This document shows, in pieces, positions 17,380 through 25,144 of a DNA stretch of 64,000 nt (positions within the stretch are counted from its first letter, which is position 1; each line of letters starts with the position of its first letter). Origin of the DNA: Rothia mucilaginosa (GTDB taxonomy: Bacteria > Actinomycetota > Actinomycetes > Actinomycetales > Micrococcaceae); the NCBI RefSeq assembly GCF_901875305.1, contig NZ_CABFLY010000001.1, positions 186,001 to 250,000 of the forward strand, in the 5' to 3' direction. The translations under genes and the position numbers were made by a program. The notes under the pieces are model-generated. The model made no database searches. It saw nothing but the letters and a program-made list of their open reading frames with translations, and had not been told where the DNA came from.

Positions 17380-18492
17380 CTACTTTCCCTCCGGGGCTTC
17401 GGTGAAGAGTTCCTCGTGCACGCGAATCTCGCCGACCTCAACCGGTCGGCCGTCCACGTAGCCGCCGGTCACCGGGCGTACCACGAGCGGCAACAGGCGC
17501 TCGCACTCCTCGATGTTCAGGTATCCGCAGGCGGCCAGCGCTTGCAGGGCCACGGCATAGAGCGCGCGGTGAGTGCCGTCGCTCATCTTGACCACCACCG
17601 AGGCGCCCGAACGCAGGCCGATGCAGAGCACGCCCTCCGCGCCGCACTTGACCACGGCGTCCAGCTGTTCGGTCAGGACCGAATCGGGGGAACCCGGGGC
17701 CTGAATCAGCTCAGGGTAGTCCACCATGGCGGTGGCGACCGTGGAGGCGCGCGCATCCGCTCCGAGGTTGCGAATCGCCGAACCCAGGGCCGAGTAGGCG
17801 CGTGCGGCACCCAACAGTGAGAGCGCGTGAACCGGCGCGCCGCATCCATCAACGCCGATGGCGGCTACGGGCTCACCCGCGAAGGCCTCAATTTCCTCGG
17901 TAATGACCTGCTGTAGCGGGTGGGCGGGATCGAGGTAGTTGTGTAGGGTCCAATTCTGGGAACCCGCCTCAAGCTCACCACGTTCCAGCTTGGCGGTGCA
18001 GGCCCACAGGAATGCGGCGTGCTTACCGGAGCAGGGGTGCGCCAGGGGAGTGCGCGCCAGGTTGGCCTGAATCATGGCCTTGCGCGCCTGAGAATCGGAG
18101 GGGTAGGAAGGCTTGAGCGCCAGGCTTGCCGCGGTGAGCGGGCGTGTTTCGGTGCTACCCTGCGCAAGGATGTCTTGGACGGCACGCATCTGTTCGAAGG
18201 TGCCGCTGTGCGAACCGCAGGCGATGGCGACCTGGGAACCGCGCAGGGGTGCACCGGCCTTCAGGGAACCGATGGCCTGCAGGGGCTTGAGCGCCGAGCG
18301 CAAGAAGAAAGGCTCGTGGGTGTCGCCGAGACTCAGGGCGACTTCTCCCTCGGGGGAGAGGATGACGAGGCGTCCACGGTAGGTGGCTTCGGTTAGGCCG
18401 TTACGGGTGAGTTGCGCGAGTTCTACGTCGAAGGGGCAACAGTTCTGGTGTGCGGTGGAGGGAGTGGTCTGTGTGGTGGTGCTGTTGGTCAT
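17380..18492 (-). CDS. Asparaginase family protein (L-asparaginase II-like)
   Basis: The protein has 370 residues and covers the whole PF06089-type family: 'SLGDTHEPFFLRSALKPLQAI' near residue 55, 'IACGSHSG' near 88, 'HPCSGKHAAFLW' near 155, 'GVDGCGAPVHALSL' near 208 and 'GAEGVLCIGL' near 285. These enzymes hydrolyse asparagine to aspartate and ammonia. Aspartate feeds purine synthesis, which fits the neighbouring pur genes but is inference. No signal peptide is seen, so it is probably cytoplasmic. It lacks a clear ribosome binding site; a TAAACT box ends 6 nt before the ATG, suggesting a leaderless transcript. Confidence 0.9.
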   Translation of the reverse strand: MTNSTTTQTTPSTAHQNCCPFDVELAQLTRNGLTEATYRGRLVILSPEGEVALSLGDTHEPFFLRSALKPLQAIGSLKAGAPLRGSQVAIACGSHSGTFEQMRAVQDILAQGSTETRPLTAASLALKPSYPSDSQARKAMIQANLARTPLAHPCSGKHAAFLWACTAKLERGELEAGSQNWTLHNYLDPAHPLQQVITEEIEAFAGEPVAAIGVDGCGAPVHALSLLGAARAYSALGSAIRNLGADARASTVATAMVDYPELIQAPGSPDSVLTEQLDAVVKCGAEGVLCIGLRSGASVVVKMSDGTHRALYAVALQALAACGYLNIEECERLLPLVVRPVTGGYVDGRPVEVGEIRVHEELFTEAPEGK

Positions 18493-18498
18493 TCTTCT

Positions 18499-18504
18499 AG
18501 TTTA
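18499..18504 (-). promoter_or_regulatory. -10 box, candidate leaderless promoter of the asparaginase gene
   Basis: TAAACT on the minus strand ends 6 nt before the ATG, the spacing expected if transcription starts at or next to the A of ATG. Confidence 0.55.
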
Positions 18505-18920
18505 AAGGGTGCATTGTTCTGCCCTATGTGCGCGGTTTTAGGTGTATTGGGCAGTGTAGAACGGTATCTCCGCAAATATTTCCGTACAGAACGCCGCCTG
18601 TAAGGGTGACTGGATTCATCCTTATTTTGTGTGTTCACGTGATATTTTTGGGCTGGCAGTGAGCTATATGTGTGATATCCCTCATGTTAATTCGTGATGG
18701 GGGTTGTATCTGGGGAAAGGGAGAATAGAATATTCGCGGAGTATACTCGGGGAGGCCTGCACATATCTCTAGGGATTCATAGGGGGGCGGTGCCATCCTG
18801 GCATCACTCGTCCTGGCACCACTCAGAACAGCTGCTTCCATCCTCTATATCTCCATCGTTCGCGAGAACAACAGCCGCCCAGATAGTACACACATTAGGT
18901 CTTCAGGAACATATCACTTT
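18505..18920. other. Divergent intergenic region, asparaginase / SemiSWEET-like gene
   Basis: About 415 bp without a supported gene. It is mixed in composition and A/T-rich near 18570-18730. A weak Crp-like element, TGTGA-N6-TCATG, lies at 18671-18686 and only partly matches the consensus. Open frames across it lack ribosome binding sites. Confidence 0.45.
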
Positions 18921-19259
18921 ATGGCAGAGCAGAACTACTCTTCTTCCACCGCGCCCGAGAGCACCGCAGAAAAAAGTGGTACGAGCGCTGAATCTGAATT
19001 TCACGCCAAGTTTTTCCCCGTTCTTGCACGAGCCGCTTCGATTGCTGCCGTGCTCATGTACGTCTTTTATTTCCCGCAGATTATCGGTAATCTGAACGGT
19101 CACAAGGGCGACTGGATTCAGCCCCTGGTAGCCGCCATGAACTGCACCCTATGGTTGCTCTACGGCCTGTGGCGCCCCAAGAAGGACATGCCAATCGTCA
19201 TCGCTAATGCCCCCGGCATTGTTTTTGGTGGTTTTGCGGCTGTGACGGCGTTGGTCTAA
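18921..19259 (+). CDS. SemiSWEET-like sugar transporter
   Basis: The protein has 112 residues: a hydrophilic Ser/Glu-rich N-terminus of about 35 residues, then three membrane helices. The second half carries the family pattern: 'YVFYFPQIIGNLNGHKGDWIQPLVAAMNCTLWLLYGL' with the PQ motif near residue 53, and 'VIANAPGIVFGGFAAV' in helix 3. SemiSWEETs are three-helix proteins that dimerise to transport sugars by facilitated diffusion. The substrate cannot be read from sequence. AGGAA lies 12 nt upstream of the ATG, a little far. It is monocistronic and precedes purD. Confidence 0.85.
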   Translation: MAEQNYSSSTAPESTAEKSGTSAESEFHAKFFPVLARAASIAAVLMYVFYFPQIIGNLNGHKGDWIQPLVAAMNCTLWLLYGLWRPKKDMPIVIANAPGIVFGGFAAVTALV

Positions 19260-19357
19260 CCCGATTCAATGCTAGCTGTCCTGCAGTAAATGCTCACCTG
19301 TTGCGGTTCTTCTCTGATAGGCATTCTTTCGAATGTGCCGTTAGATGAGAAGAGCCG

Positions 19358-19390
19358 CATTTTTAGTGCGCTCAGCTCACATTTTTAGTG
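19358..19390 (+). repeat. 11-bp direct repeat upstream of purD
   Basis: CATTTTTAGTG occurs at 19358-19368 and 19380-19390, 22 bp apart start to start (about two helical turns), just before the purD -10 box. Candidate regulator-binding sites; no known purine regulator motif is recognised. Confidence 0.5.
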
Positions 19391-19400
19391 TGATAAAGGG

Positions 19401-19406
19401 TACCCT
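19401..19406 (+). promoter_or_regulatory. -10 box, candidate leaderless promoter of purD
   Basis: TACCCT ends 7 nt before the purD ATG and no Shine-Dalgarno sequence is present. Confidence 0.55.
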
Positions 19407-19413
19407 GAATAGC

Positions 19414-20697
19414 ATGAAGGTTTTGGTACTGGGCCCCGGTGGCCGTGAACACGCAATTATCCGTGCGCTTCTGCGCGATCCTGAGGTGACCGAGGTGCAC
19501 AGCGCCCCCGGCAACGCCGGTATTGCTCAGGATGTTCCCGTCCACGCAATTGATGCGAATGACCCCGCTCAGGCAACCGCCTTGGCACGCGAGCTGAACG
19601 CCGACCTGGTCGTTATTGGCCCGGAGGCCCCGCTTGTTGCGGGCGTTTCGGATGCACTGCGTGAGGCGGGTTTTGACGTTTTCGGCCCCTCCGCAGCTGC
19701 CGCCCAGCTGGAAGGTTCTAAGGCTTTCGCTAAGCAGATCATGGAAGAAGCTTCCGTGCCGACCGCCCGCGCCTACGTGGCAACGAATGCCGCTGAGGCG
19801 CAGGCTGCCCTGGACGAGTTCGGTGCACCCTACGTGGTGAAGGACGACGGCCTGGCCGCCGGTAAGGGCGTTGTGGTGACCGAGGACCGCGCCGCAGCAC
19901 TGGAGCACGCTCAGGCTTGCTTCAACGCTGGCGGCACCGTGGTCATCGAAGAGTTCCTGGACGGCCCTGAAGTGTCCCTCTTCGTCATCTCTGACGGTAA
20001 GAACGTTCTGCCGCTGTCCCCGGCTCAGGACTTCAAGCGCATTTTCGACAACGATGAGGGCCCGAACACCGGTGGTATGGGCGCGTACACTCCGCTTCCT
20101 TGGCTGCCCGAGGGCTTCGTGCAGGAGGTCGTGGAGAAGGTTGCCCGCCCGACCGTGGCTCGTATGGCTGAGCGCGGCACCCCGTTCGTGGGTGTGCTCT
20201 TCTGTGGTCTGGCTGTGACCAGCCGTGGCGTGCGTGTTATCGAGTTCAACGCCCGCTTTGGCGACCCGGAAACTCAGGCGGTTCTGGCGCGTCTGCGCAC
20301 CCCGCTGGGTCAGCTGTTGCGTGCGGCTGCTCGCGGTGAGATTTCTGAGGGCACCGAGCTGGATTGGGATCCCCGCACCGCGGTAGACGTAGTCATGGCT
20401 GCTGAGAACTACCCGGGTACTCCCCGCAAGGGCGACGTCATCACCGGTCTGGACGAGGCGAATGCGCTGGAGGGCGTGCACGTGATTCACGCGGGCACCG
20501 TGGTTTCCGGCGAGGAAATCCACACCGCCGGCGGCCGTGTGCTGGCTGTCGTGGCGCTCGGTGAGAGCCTGGGTGCTGCCCGCGATGCCGCCTACGAGGG
20601 TGTTCGCGCTATCTCGTGGGCTGGCGCACAGTACCGTAACGATATTGCGTTGAAGGCTGTGGAGAACCGCATCCACATTCCCGCTCCGCGAGACTAA
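19414..20697 (+). CDS. purD: Phosphoribosylamine-glycine ligase (GAR synthetase)
   Basis: This enzyme ligates glycine to phosphoribosylamine with ATP, step two of purine synthesis. The start at 19414 ([15 protein letters not shown]) is fixed by the family N-terminus, although the frame is open upstream. ATP-grasp features are clear: '[14 protein letters not shown]', '[17 protein letters not shown]', '[15 protein letters not shown]', '[13 protein letters not shown]', '[10 protein letters not shown]' and '[17 protein letters not shown]'. At 427 residues it has normal length. The lack of a ribosome binding site and the -10 box next to the ATG suggest a leaderless mRNA. It is followed by a hairpin and then purC. 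Confidence 0.96.
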   Translation: MKVLVLGPGGREHAIIRALLRDPEVTEVHSAPGNAGIAQDVPVHAIDANDPAQATALARELNADLVVIGPEAPLVAGVSDALREAGFDVFGPSAAAAQLEGSKAFAKQIMEEASVPTARAYVATNAAEAQAALDEFGAPYVVKDDGLAAGKGVVVTEDRAAALEHAQACFNAGGTVVIEEFLDGPEVSLFVISDGKNVLPLSPAQDFKRIFDNDEGPNTGGMGAYTPLPWLPEGFVQEVVEKVARPTVARMAERGTPFVGVLFCGLAVTSRGVRVIEFNARFGDPETQAVLARLRTPLGQLLRAAARGEISEGTELDWDPRTAVDVVMAAENYPGTPRKGDVITGLDEANALEGVHVIHAGTVVSGEEIHTAGGRVLAVVALGESLGAARDAAYEGVRAISWAGAQYRNDIALKAVENRIHIPAPRD

Positions 20698-20703
20698 GAC
20701 GTT

Positions 20704-20739
20704 GACCGGCTTCCCCGCTTGAGGGTGGGGGCGCCGGTC
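20704..20739 (+). terminator. Hairpin after purD
   Basis: GACCGGC and GCCGGTC pair with an inner CCCC/GGGG stem 6 bp after the purD stop. The T-run after it is weak (TCTTCGT), so termination may be partial. Confidence 0.6.
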
Positions 20740-20859
20740 TCTTCGTACCCGAGACGTCTCCGACCCCGCTATCACAGGCGGGTAACCGGGCTTGTCGGGT
20801 ATTGTAATTACACAGACTTTTTGCATCCACATCACACCACCTCATCAGGAGAGATTCTT

Positions 20860-21786
20860 ATGACTTCTCGTTCTAACCCCCTGGAAATCCCGGGCTGGAC
20901 CCACATCTATTCCGGCAAGGTGCGCGACCTGTACGTTCCGAATGAGGAGCGCTTCGACGCCACCGGCCTCACCGTGAGTGATGACGCAGAGCTGCGCGCC
21001 GGCTCCGTCATGGTTGTTGCTTCGGACCGTATTAGTGCGTTCGACCGTATTCTGCCTACTGTTATTCCGGACAAGGGCAAGATTCTGACTCAGATGTCCC
21101 TGTGGTGGTTTGAGCAGCTCAAGGAGGTTCCGAATCACGTGCTGTCCACGGACGTTCCGGATGTTGTGGCTGGTCGAGCAATGATTTGCCGCTCCCTGAA
21201 CATGTTCCCGGTGGAGTGCATTGTGCGCGGTTACCTGACTGGTTCGGGTCTGGCGGCGTATAACGAGACCGGTGAGATTGCTGGTGTGCAGTTGCCGGCG
21301 GGTCTGGTGGATGGTTCCCGCCTGGACACCCCGATTTTCACTCCGACCGGTAAGGCTGAGGTGGGTGAGCATGATGAGCTGGTGACCCGTGAGGAGCTGT
21401 ACGCTGAGGTTGGTCAGCCGGTGGGCGAGCGCCTGGAGGAGCTGAGCCTGAGCCTGTACTCGACTGCGGAGAAGATTGCTCGTGAGCAGGGCATTATTCT
21501 GGCGGATACCAAGATGGAGTTCGGTACTGATTCGTACCGCGGTGAGATTACCCTGGGTGATGAGGTTTTGACTCCTGACTCTTCGCGTTTCTGGGATGCT
21601 CAGCAGTACGAGCCGGGTCACGCTCAGCCGAGCTTCGATAAGCAGTATGTGCGTGACTGGTTGCGTTCGCCGGAGTCAGGTTGGGACGGTTCGGATAACG
21701 TGCCGCACCTGCCTGAGGAGGTTGTGGAGAAGACTCGTGCCCGTTACGTTGAGGCGTATGAGCGTCTGACCGGCACGAAGTTCTAA
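20860..21786 (+). CDS. purC: Phosphoribosylaminoimidazole-succinocarboxamide synthase (SAICAR synthetase)
   Basis: This enzyme joins aspartate to CAIR with ATP in purine synthesis. The ATG at 20860 has AGGAGAGATTCTT before it, so I rejected in-frame starts further up. Family segments include 'IYSGKVRDLY', 'MVVASDRISAFDRILPTVIPDKGKILTQMS', 'ECIVRGYLTGSG', 'LADTKMEFG', 'LGDEVLTPDSSRFW' and 'PSFDKQYVRDWL'. At 308 residues it is a complete actinobacterial-type PurC. It sits 160 bp behind purD, probably with its own promoter, and is followed by a strong bidirectional terminator. Confidence 0.97.
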   Translation: MTSRSNPLEIPGWTHIYSGKVRDLYVPNEERFDATGLTVSDDAELRAGSVMVVASDRISAFDRILPTVIPDKGKILTQMSLWWFEQLKEVPNHVLSTDVPDVVAGRAMICRSLNMFPVECIVRGYLTGSGLAAYNETGEIAGVQLPAGLVDGSRLDTPIFTPTGKAEVGEHDELVTREELYAEVGQPVGERLEELSLSLYSTAEKIAREQGIILADTKMEFGTDSYRGEITLGDEVLTPDSSRFWDAQQYEPGHAQPSFDKQYVRDWLRSPESGWDGSDNVPHLPEEVVEKTRARYVEAYERLTGTKF

Positions 21787-21824
21787 ACTCAATATTTCGG
21801 GCTGAATAAGTCTTTGCGATAGCT

Positions 21825-21870
21825 AAAGGGCGGTGCCCCGGAAGGTTATTCTTCCGTGGCACCGCCCTTT
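21825..21870. terminator. Bidirectional terminator palindrome (copy 1)
   Basis: AAAGGGCGGTGCCCCGGAAG pairs with CTTCCGTGGCACCGCCCTTT around a 6-nt loop (GTTATT). A nearly identical palindrome lies at 26331-26379, the other end of the lipoprotein/ABC module. Confidence 0.93.
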
Positions 21871-21901
21871 AACTCATAAACCCTTTTACATGCATTCTTA
21901 T

Positions 21902-21927
21902 AGGTGTTATACGTCATAAATACACCT
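21902..21927. promoter_or_regulatory. Inverted repeat upstream of the lipoprotein operon promoter
   Basis: AGGTGT (21902-21907) and ACACCT (21922-21927) are inverted 6-bp arms with TAT/ATA also symmetric inside. It ends 10 bp before the -35 box, so it could bind a regulator. Confidence 0.4.
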
Positions 21928-21937
21928 TGTGTGTCTA

Positions 21938-21965
21938 TTGTACGGGGGGGGGTATCCTCTATCAT
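21938..21965 (+). promoter_or_regulatory. Promoter with a G9 tract in its spacer (possible phase-variable promoter)
   Basis: TTGTAC (21938-21943) and TATCAT (21960-21965) are 16 bp apart. The first nine spacer bases are an unbroken run of G (21944-21952). Slippage in the G-run would change the spacer length and so promoter strength. The promoter lies about 140 bp upstream of the lipoprotein gene. Confidence 0.55.
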
Positions 21966-22105
21966 ACTTAGTAATCGGCTCATGATGCTTCTACTCCGCA
22001 AAACGCAGGTTCACACCATATAGCCGGTCTGTAGATAGCCCTCACGATACGCTCGTATCACTGCCGGTTCTCGCCCATCAATGATGCTTGAGAAAGGTGC
22101 AGTCC

Positions 22106-23008
22106 ATGGCAAAGAAGCCCTTCGCATCCCTCGCCCTTATCGGTATTGCCTGTTGCTTAGGTGTATCGAGTTGCTCCACCACCGTTGAGGTTAAGCAAGA
22201 CATTCGTAATGTCCTGGCAAGCTACGAGAATCCCTCCCCGGATATTAACGTGGCCCTCGTCAACGAAGTCAAAAAGTGCATGAGCGAGAAGTCCTTCACC
22301 TACTCCGGTAGCCAGAACATTATTGACGGCTCCTCCGTTCATGAACTTGCGATGAGTGGCGCTCACCTCCCCAACGAAGAAGCGGCCACCCAAGGATACT
22401 CGTCCACCCGGCAGGACAATGCTAGCTCCAGCAACGCACCCGCGATGGAAAACCCGGCATACCGGAAAGCGTTTCAAGGCGACCCCCAAGCCGCAGACAG
22501 CAAAACTGTCACCATCACGATGAGTAACGGTGCCAAGGTCGGCATGGCGACAGATTCATGCCTCGGACGTGCGGCAGAGGCTGTCTTCGGCTCAGCAGAA
22601 AACTACCTCAAATACACCAACTTCATTAACGAGCTCATCACGGGCGGATCCAAAAATAACGCGGTAGAAGAAATGGGGAAATACTACCGCGATGACACCA
22701 CCTACGGTGCATGCATGAAAGAAAGCGGATACACCGATATACAGCACTTCGGAGATGCTCCCAGCTACGCAGAGAAAACCTGGGGTAAGTATAAGGCAGC
22801 CAATGCAGCCGCCAACGGGGAAGAGCAATCCCTAGCTCACGCCGACTACAACTGCCAAAAGTCCACTGAAATCCTGACTAAAGCGCAGAATATCTACTAC
22901 GAAAAGGCGGCGACCTGGCTCAATGAGCATGAGCCGCTCATCCTTGAAGTACGCGATATCGAGCATCAGGCACAGGAGCGCGCCGCAGCTCTAGTCAACG
23001 GCAAATAG
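22106..23008 (+). CDS. Uncharacterised lipoprotein of the adaptor/ABC operon
   Basis: The ATG at 22106 has GAAAGGTG at good spacing; an in-frame TTG six codons upstream was rejected. The 300-residue protein has a signal peptide with a lipobox ending VSSC near residue 23. The mature part is hydrophilic and largely helical, with four Cys in 'KKCMSE', 'SCLGRA', 'GACMKESGY' and 'NCQKS', the last followed by a long helix. No family with known function is recognised. Similar Cys-containing lipoproteins occur beside PG-binding adaptor/MacB-like ABC genes in other actinobacteria. It is probably anchored outside the membrane and works with the three genes behind it. Role unknown. Confidence 0.75.
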   Translation: MAKKPFASLALIGIACCLGVSSCSTTVEVKQDIRNVLASYENPSPDINVALVNEVKKCMSEKSFTYSGSQNIIDGSSVHELAMSGAHLPNEEAATQGYSSTRQDNASSSNAPAMENPAYRKAFQGDPQAADSKTVTITMSNGAKVGMATDSCLGRAAEAVFGSAENYLKYTNFINELITGGSKNNAVEEMGKYYRDDTTYGACMKESGYTDIQHFGDAPSYAEKTWGKYKAANAAANGEEQSLAHADYNCQKSTEILTKAQNIYYEKAATWLNEHEPLILEVRDIEHQAQERAAALVNGK

Positions 23009-23151
23009 TAAACGCTGATTCCTCGTTGGACATTTTCTAGCGAGAATTTTCTACCGGTCCTCTGCGCTCAACCGCTTTCACCCGCGGATGAGAGCAGAGG
23101 ATACAGCCCTTTATTCCCCTGCCCCATATTTCACCGCAGAAAGGTGAACCC

Positions 23152-24366
23152 ATGAACACGCAGCAGAGTTCAGAAAACCCCCGCCGCGCCGCCACGACGG
23201 CAACCATACGCGCCTACCTGGTTCCGGTGCTCGTCATTCTGCTCGTCATCACCGGCGGGTTCTCCATCTACGCCCTTAATACGGGGCTACGCACCAATGT
23301 TGAATCCAATGCGCAGCCGTCCCGAGCCGCGCAACTAACAACCCGAATCAGTACGCAGACTGTTACCCGCACCTATTCGGGAGAAGTTAGCGTGTCACCC
23401 GCCCGAAGCTACACCGTGGGAACCCCTCAAGGAGTGGTGACCAGGGACGGCGCCAAAGCGGGTACCCAGCTGAGTAACGGCTCAATTATCACCACTATCA
23501 ACGAGCGTCCCATCATTGCGTTCAAAGGTAGCATTCCCGCCTACCGCGACCTTGCCGTAGGCGCTCGCGGCGATGACGTTAAACAGCTCCAAGAAGCTCT
23601 AGAATCGCTCGGCTACAGTATCTGGGATGAGGAAGGAAACTACGGCGAAGCAACCGCTAACGCTGTCTACCGTTTCTACCTGGATCGTGGCTACTACCCT
23701 CCCGGGGATACTGACCGAACCGAAGAAGGACGCTACGGCACCGCACTGCCGCTCTCTGAATACCTCTTCGCTGACGGCAATGAATACACCGTAGACAACA
23801 GCTGCGGCGCCAAAGGCCAAACCTCAACTCCGGCGCTGTGCACCCTATCCGCGGGTGGATACCGTCTGGTACTCTCCGCGGACGGTAGCGCTCTCAGCAA
23901 TGAGCTCGCCGAGGGACAGAAAGTCCAGATTCTTACCGATAACGGAAGTCCGCTCGAAGGTACCCTGGGCGCGGCCCTCACACCCGAAGGCTCAACTAAC
24001 GCTGACGGCGGCGCTAACGCAGGTGCCTCCAACGGTGCGCAGAACAGCGCGCGACCTAATAGCGATACCTCCGCACAGGGAGCTACCGCACGGAAACGTT
24101 ACCCCATCACAATCGACTTGCCGGAAAACACGACGGCATCAACACGTTTTCAAGCAACCGTCACTCTCAACCGAGGCGCTGAAAACGCCCTCGCGGTGCT
24201 CGAAGCCGCCGTCAAAACTGAAGAAAATGGAACGCACTCCATCACCCTGGACAACGGTCAGAGCGTTCCCGTCACCCTCGGTGTGTGCTCCGCCGGAATC
24301 TGCGAGCTCGTCAACCCCGCTGCAGAACTCAAGGCAGGTACCGTCGTGAAGCTGAAGGAGCGCTAA
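23152..24366 (+). CDS. Membrane-anchored adaptor with peptidoglycan-binding domain (HlyD/MacA-like)
   Basis: This 404-residue protein has one N-terminal membrane anchor (LVPVLVILLVITGGFSIYAL, about residues 22-42), a beta-rich stretch, then a PG_binding_1 domain near residues 140-185 ('GARGDDVKQLQEALESLGY', 'YGEATANAVYRFYLDRGY'). The C-terminal part has beta-barrel-like segments and an Ala/Asn/Gly-rich insert. This is the actinobacterial version of the MacA/HlyD adaptor, thought to couple an ABC permease to the wall. AGAAAGGTGAACCC precedes the ATG. Its stop is one base before the ATPase ATG (TAAAATG), so the genes are coupled. Confidence 0.82.
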   Translation: MNTQQSSENPRRAATTATIRAYLVPVLVILLVITGGFSIYALNTGLRTNVESNAQPSRAAQLTTRISTQTVTRTYSGEVSVSPARSYTVGTPQGVVTRDGAKAGTQLSNGSIITTINERPIIAFKGSIPAYRDLAVGARGDDVKQLQEALESLGYSIWDEEGNYGEATANAVYRFYLDRGYYPPGDTDRTEEGRYGTALPLSEYLFADGNEYTVDNSCGAKGQTSTPALCTLSAGGYRLVLSADGSALSNELAEGQKVQILTDNGSPLEGTLGAALTPEGSTNADGGANAGASNGAQNSARPNSDTSAQGATARKRYPITIDLPENTTASTRFQATVTLNRGAENALAVLEAAVKTEENGTHSITLDNGQSVPVTLGVCSAGICELVNPAAELKAGTVVKLKER

Positions 24367-24367
24367 A

Positions 24368-25144
24368 ATGCCTCATCACGAGACAGAACGTGCCCTCCCA
24401 GCGAGCGCTACCGCTACAAAACCTAATATCGAGTGCCACAATATTGCGCGTTTCTTCCCGCCCTCCACCTGGGCGCTAAAAAACGCAACTCTCAGCATTC
24501 ATGAAGGCGAGTCGGTGGCTATTACCGGCGCCTCCGGAAGCGGAAAATCTACGCTTCTCTCTATCATCGGGCTACTCGATCAGCCCTCCGAAGGTGAGCT
24601 GAAAATATTGGGCCACAACATGGGCACCGCCAGCGACGCCGAGCGAACTGTAGCGCGCCGTGAGCATATTGCCTTCGTCTTTCAGGCGTACCACCTCATT
24701 GCTCATCTGAACGCCACCGAGAACATTACCCATACCCTCCGGATGCGCGGCGTACCGGGCCGTCAGGCACATCAGCGTGCGTTGCAGGCACTCGAACAGG
24801 TGGGTTTGGGGCACCGCCTGGAGGTTCTTCCACGCAATATGTCCGGTGGTGAACAGCAACGAGTCGCGGTTGCGCGCGCGTTAGCCTGCGCCCCGCGTAT
24901 CCTACTGTGCGATGAGCCTACAGGAAACCTCGACACTGAAAACTCTCACAAGGTGTTGGATCTGCTCCTCGCCGGCCGTGCAGAGAAGCAAAGCCTGGTC
25001 ATCATCACCCATGAGCCCGATATCGCGGCTCGCTGCGACCGGCAGCTACATATGGTCGATGGGATGCTCGTTAGCCCGGAACTCACTCGTCCCGAAGAAC
25101 TGGCCCACCAATCGCTCAAAGAACCTGCCGTCAGGGGAGGATAG
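24368..25144 (+). CDS. ABC transporter ATP-binding protein (MacB/LolD type)
   Basis: This 258-residue ATPase has Walker A 'GASGSGKSTLL' near residue 56, the Q-loop in 'AFVFQAYHLI', signature 'MSGGEQQRVAVARAL' near 158, Walker B 'ILLCDEPTGNLD' near 178 and the switch His in 'LVIITHEPD'. The MacB/LolD/FtsE group is marked by the 'GLLDQPSEGEL' and 'EPTGNLD' segments. It pairs with the FtsX-like permease directly downstream: its stop is followed at once by the permease ATG. These transporters drive extrusion of peptides, lipids or antibiotics, or mechanotransmission, rather than classical transport. Confidence 0.93.
   Translation: MPHHETERALPASATATKPNIECHNIARFFPPSTWALKNATLSIHEGESVAITGASGSGKSTLLSIIGLLDQPSEGELKILGHNMGTASDAERTVARREHIAFVFQAYHLIAHLNATENITHTLRMRGVPGRQAHQRALQALEQVGLGHRLEVLPRNMSGGEQQRVAVARALACAPRILLCDEPTGNLDTENSHKVLDLLLAGRAEKQSLVIITHEPDIAARCDRQLHMVDGMLVSPELTRPEELAHQSLKEPAVRGG

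Noticed and set aside
18671..18686. Crp-like site TGTGA-N6-TCATG
   Set aside because: The second half differs at two of five bases from TCACA, so it is not reported as a regulator site.
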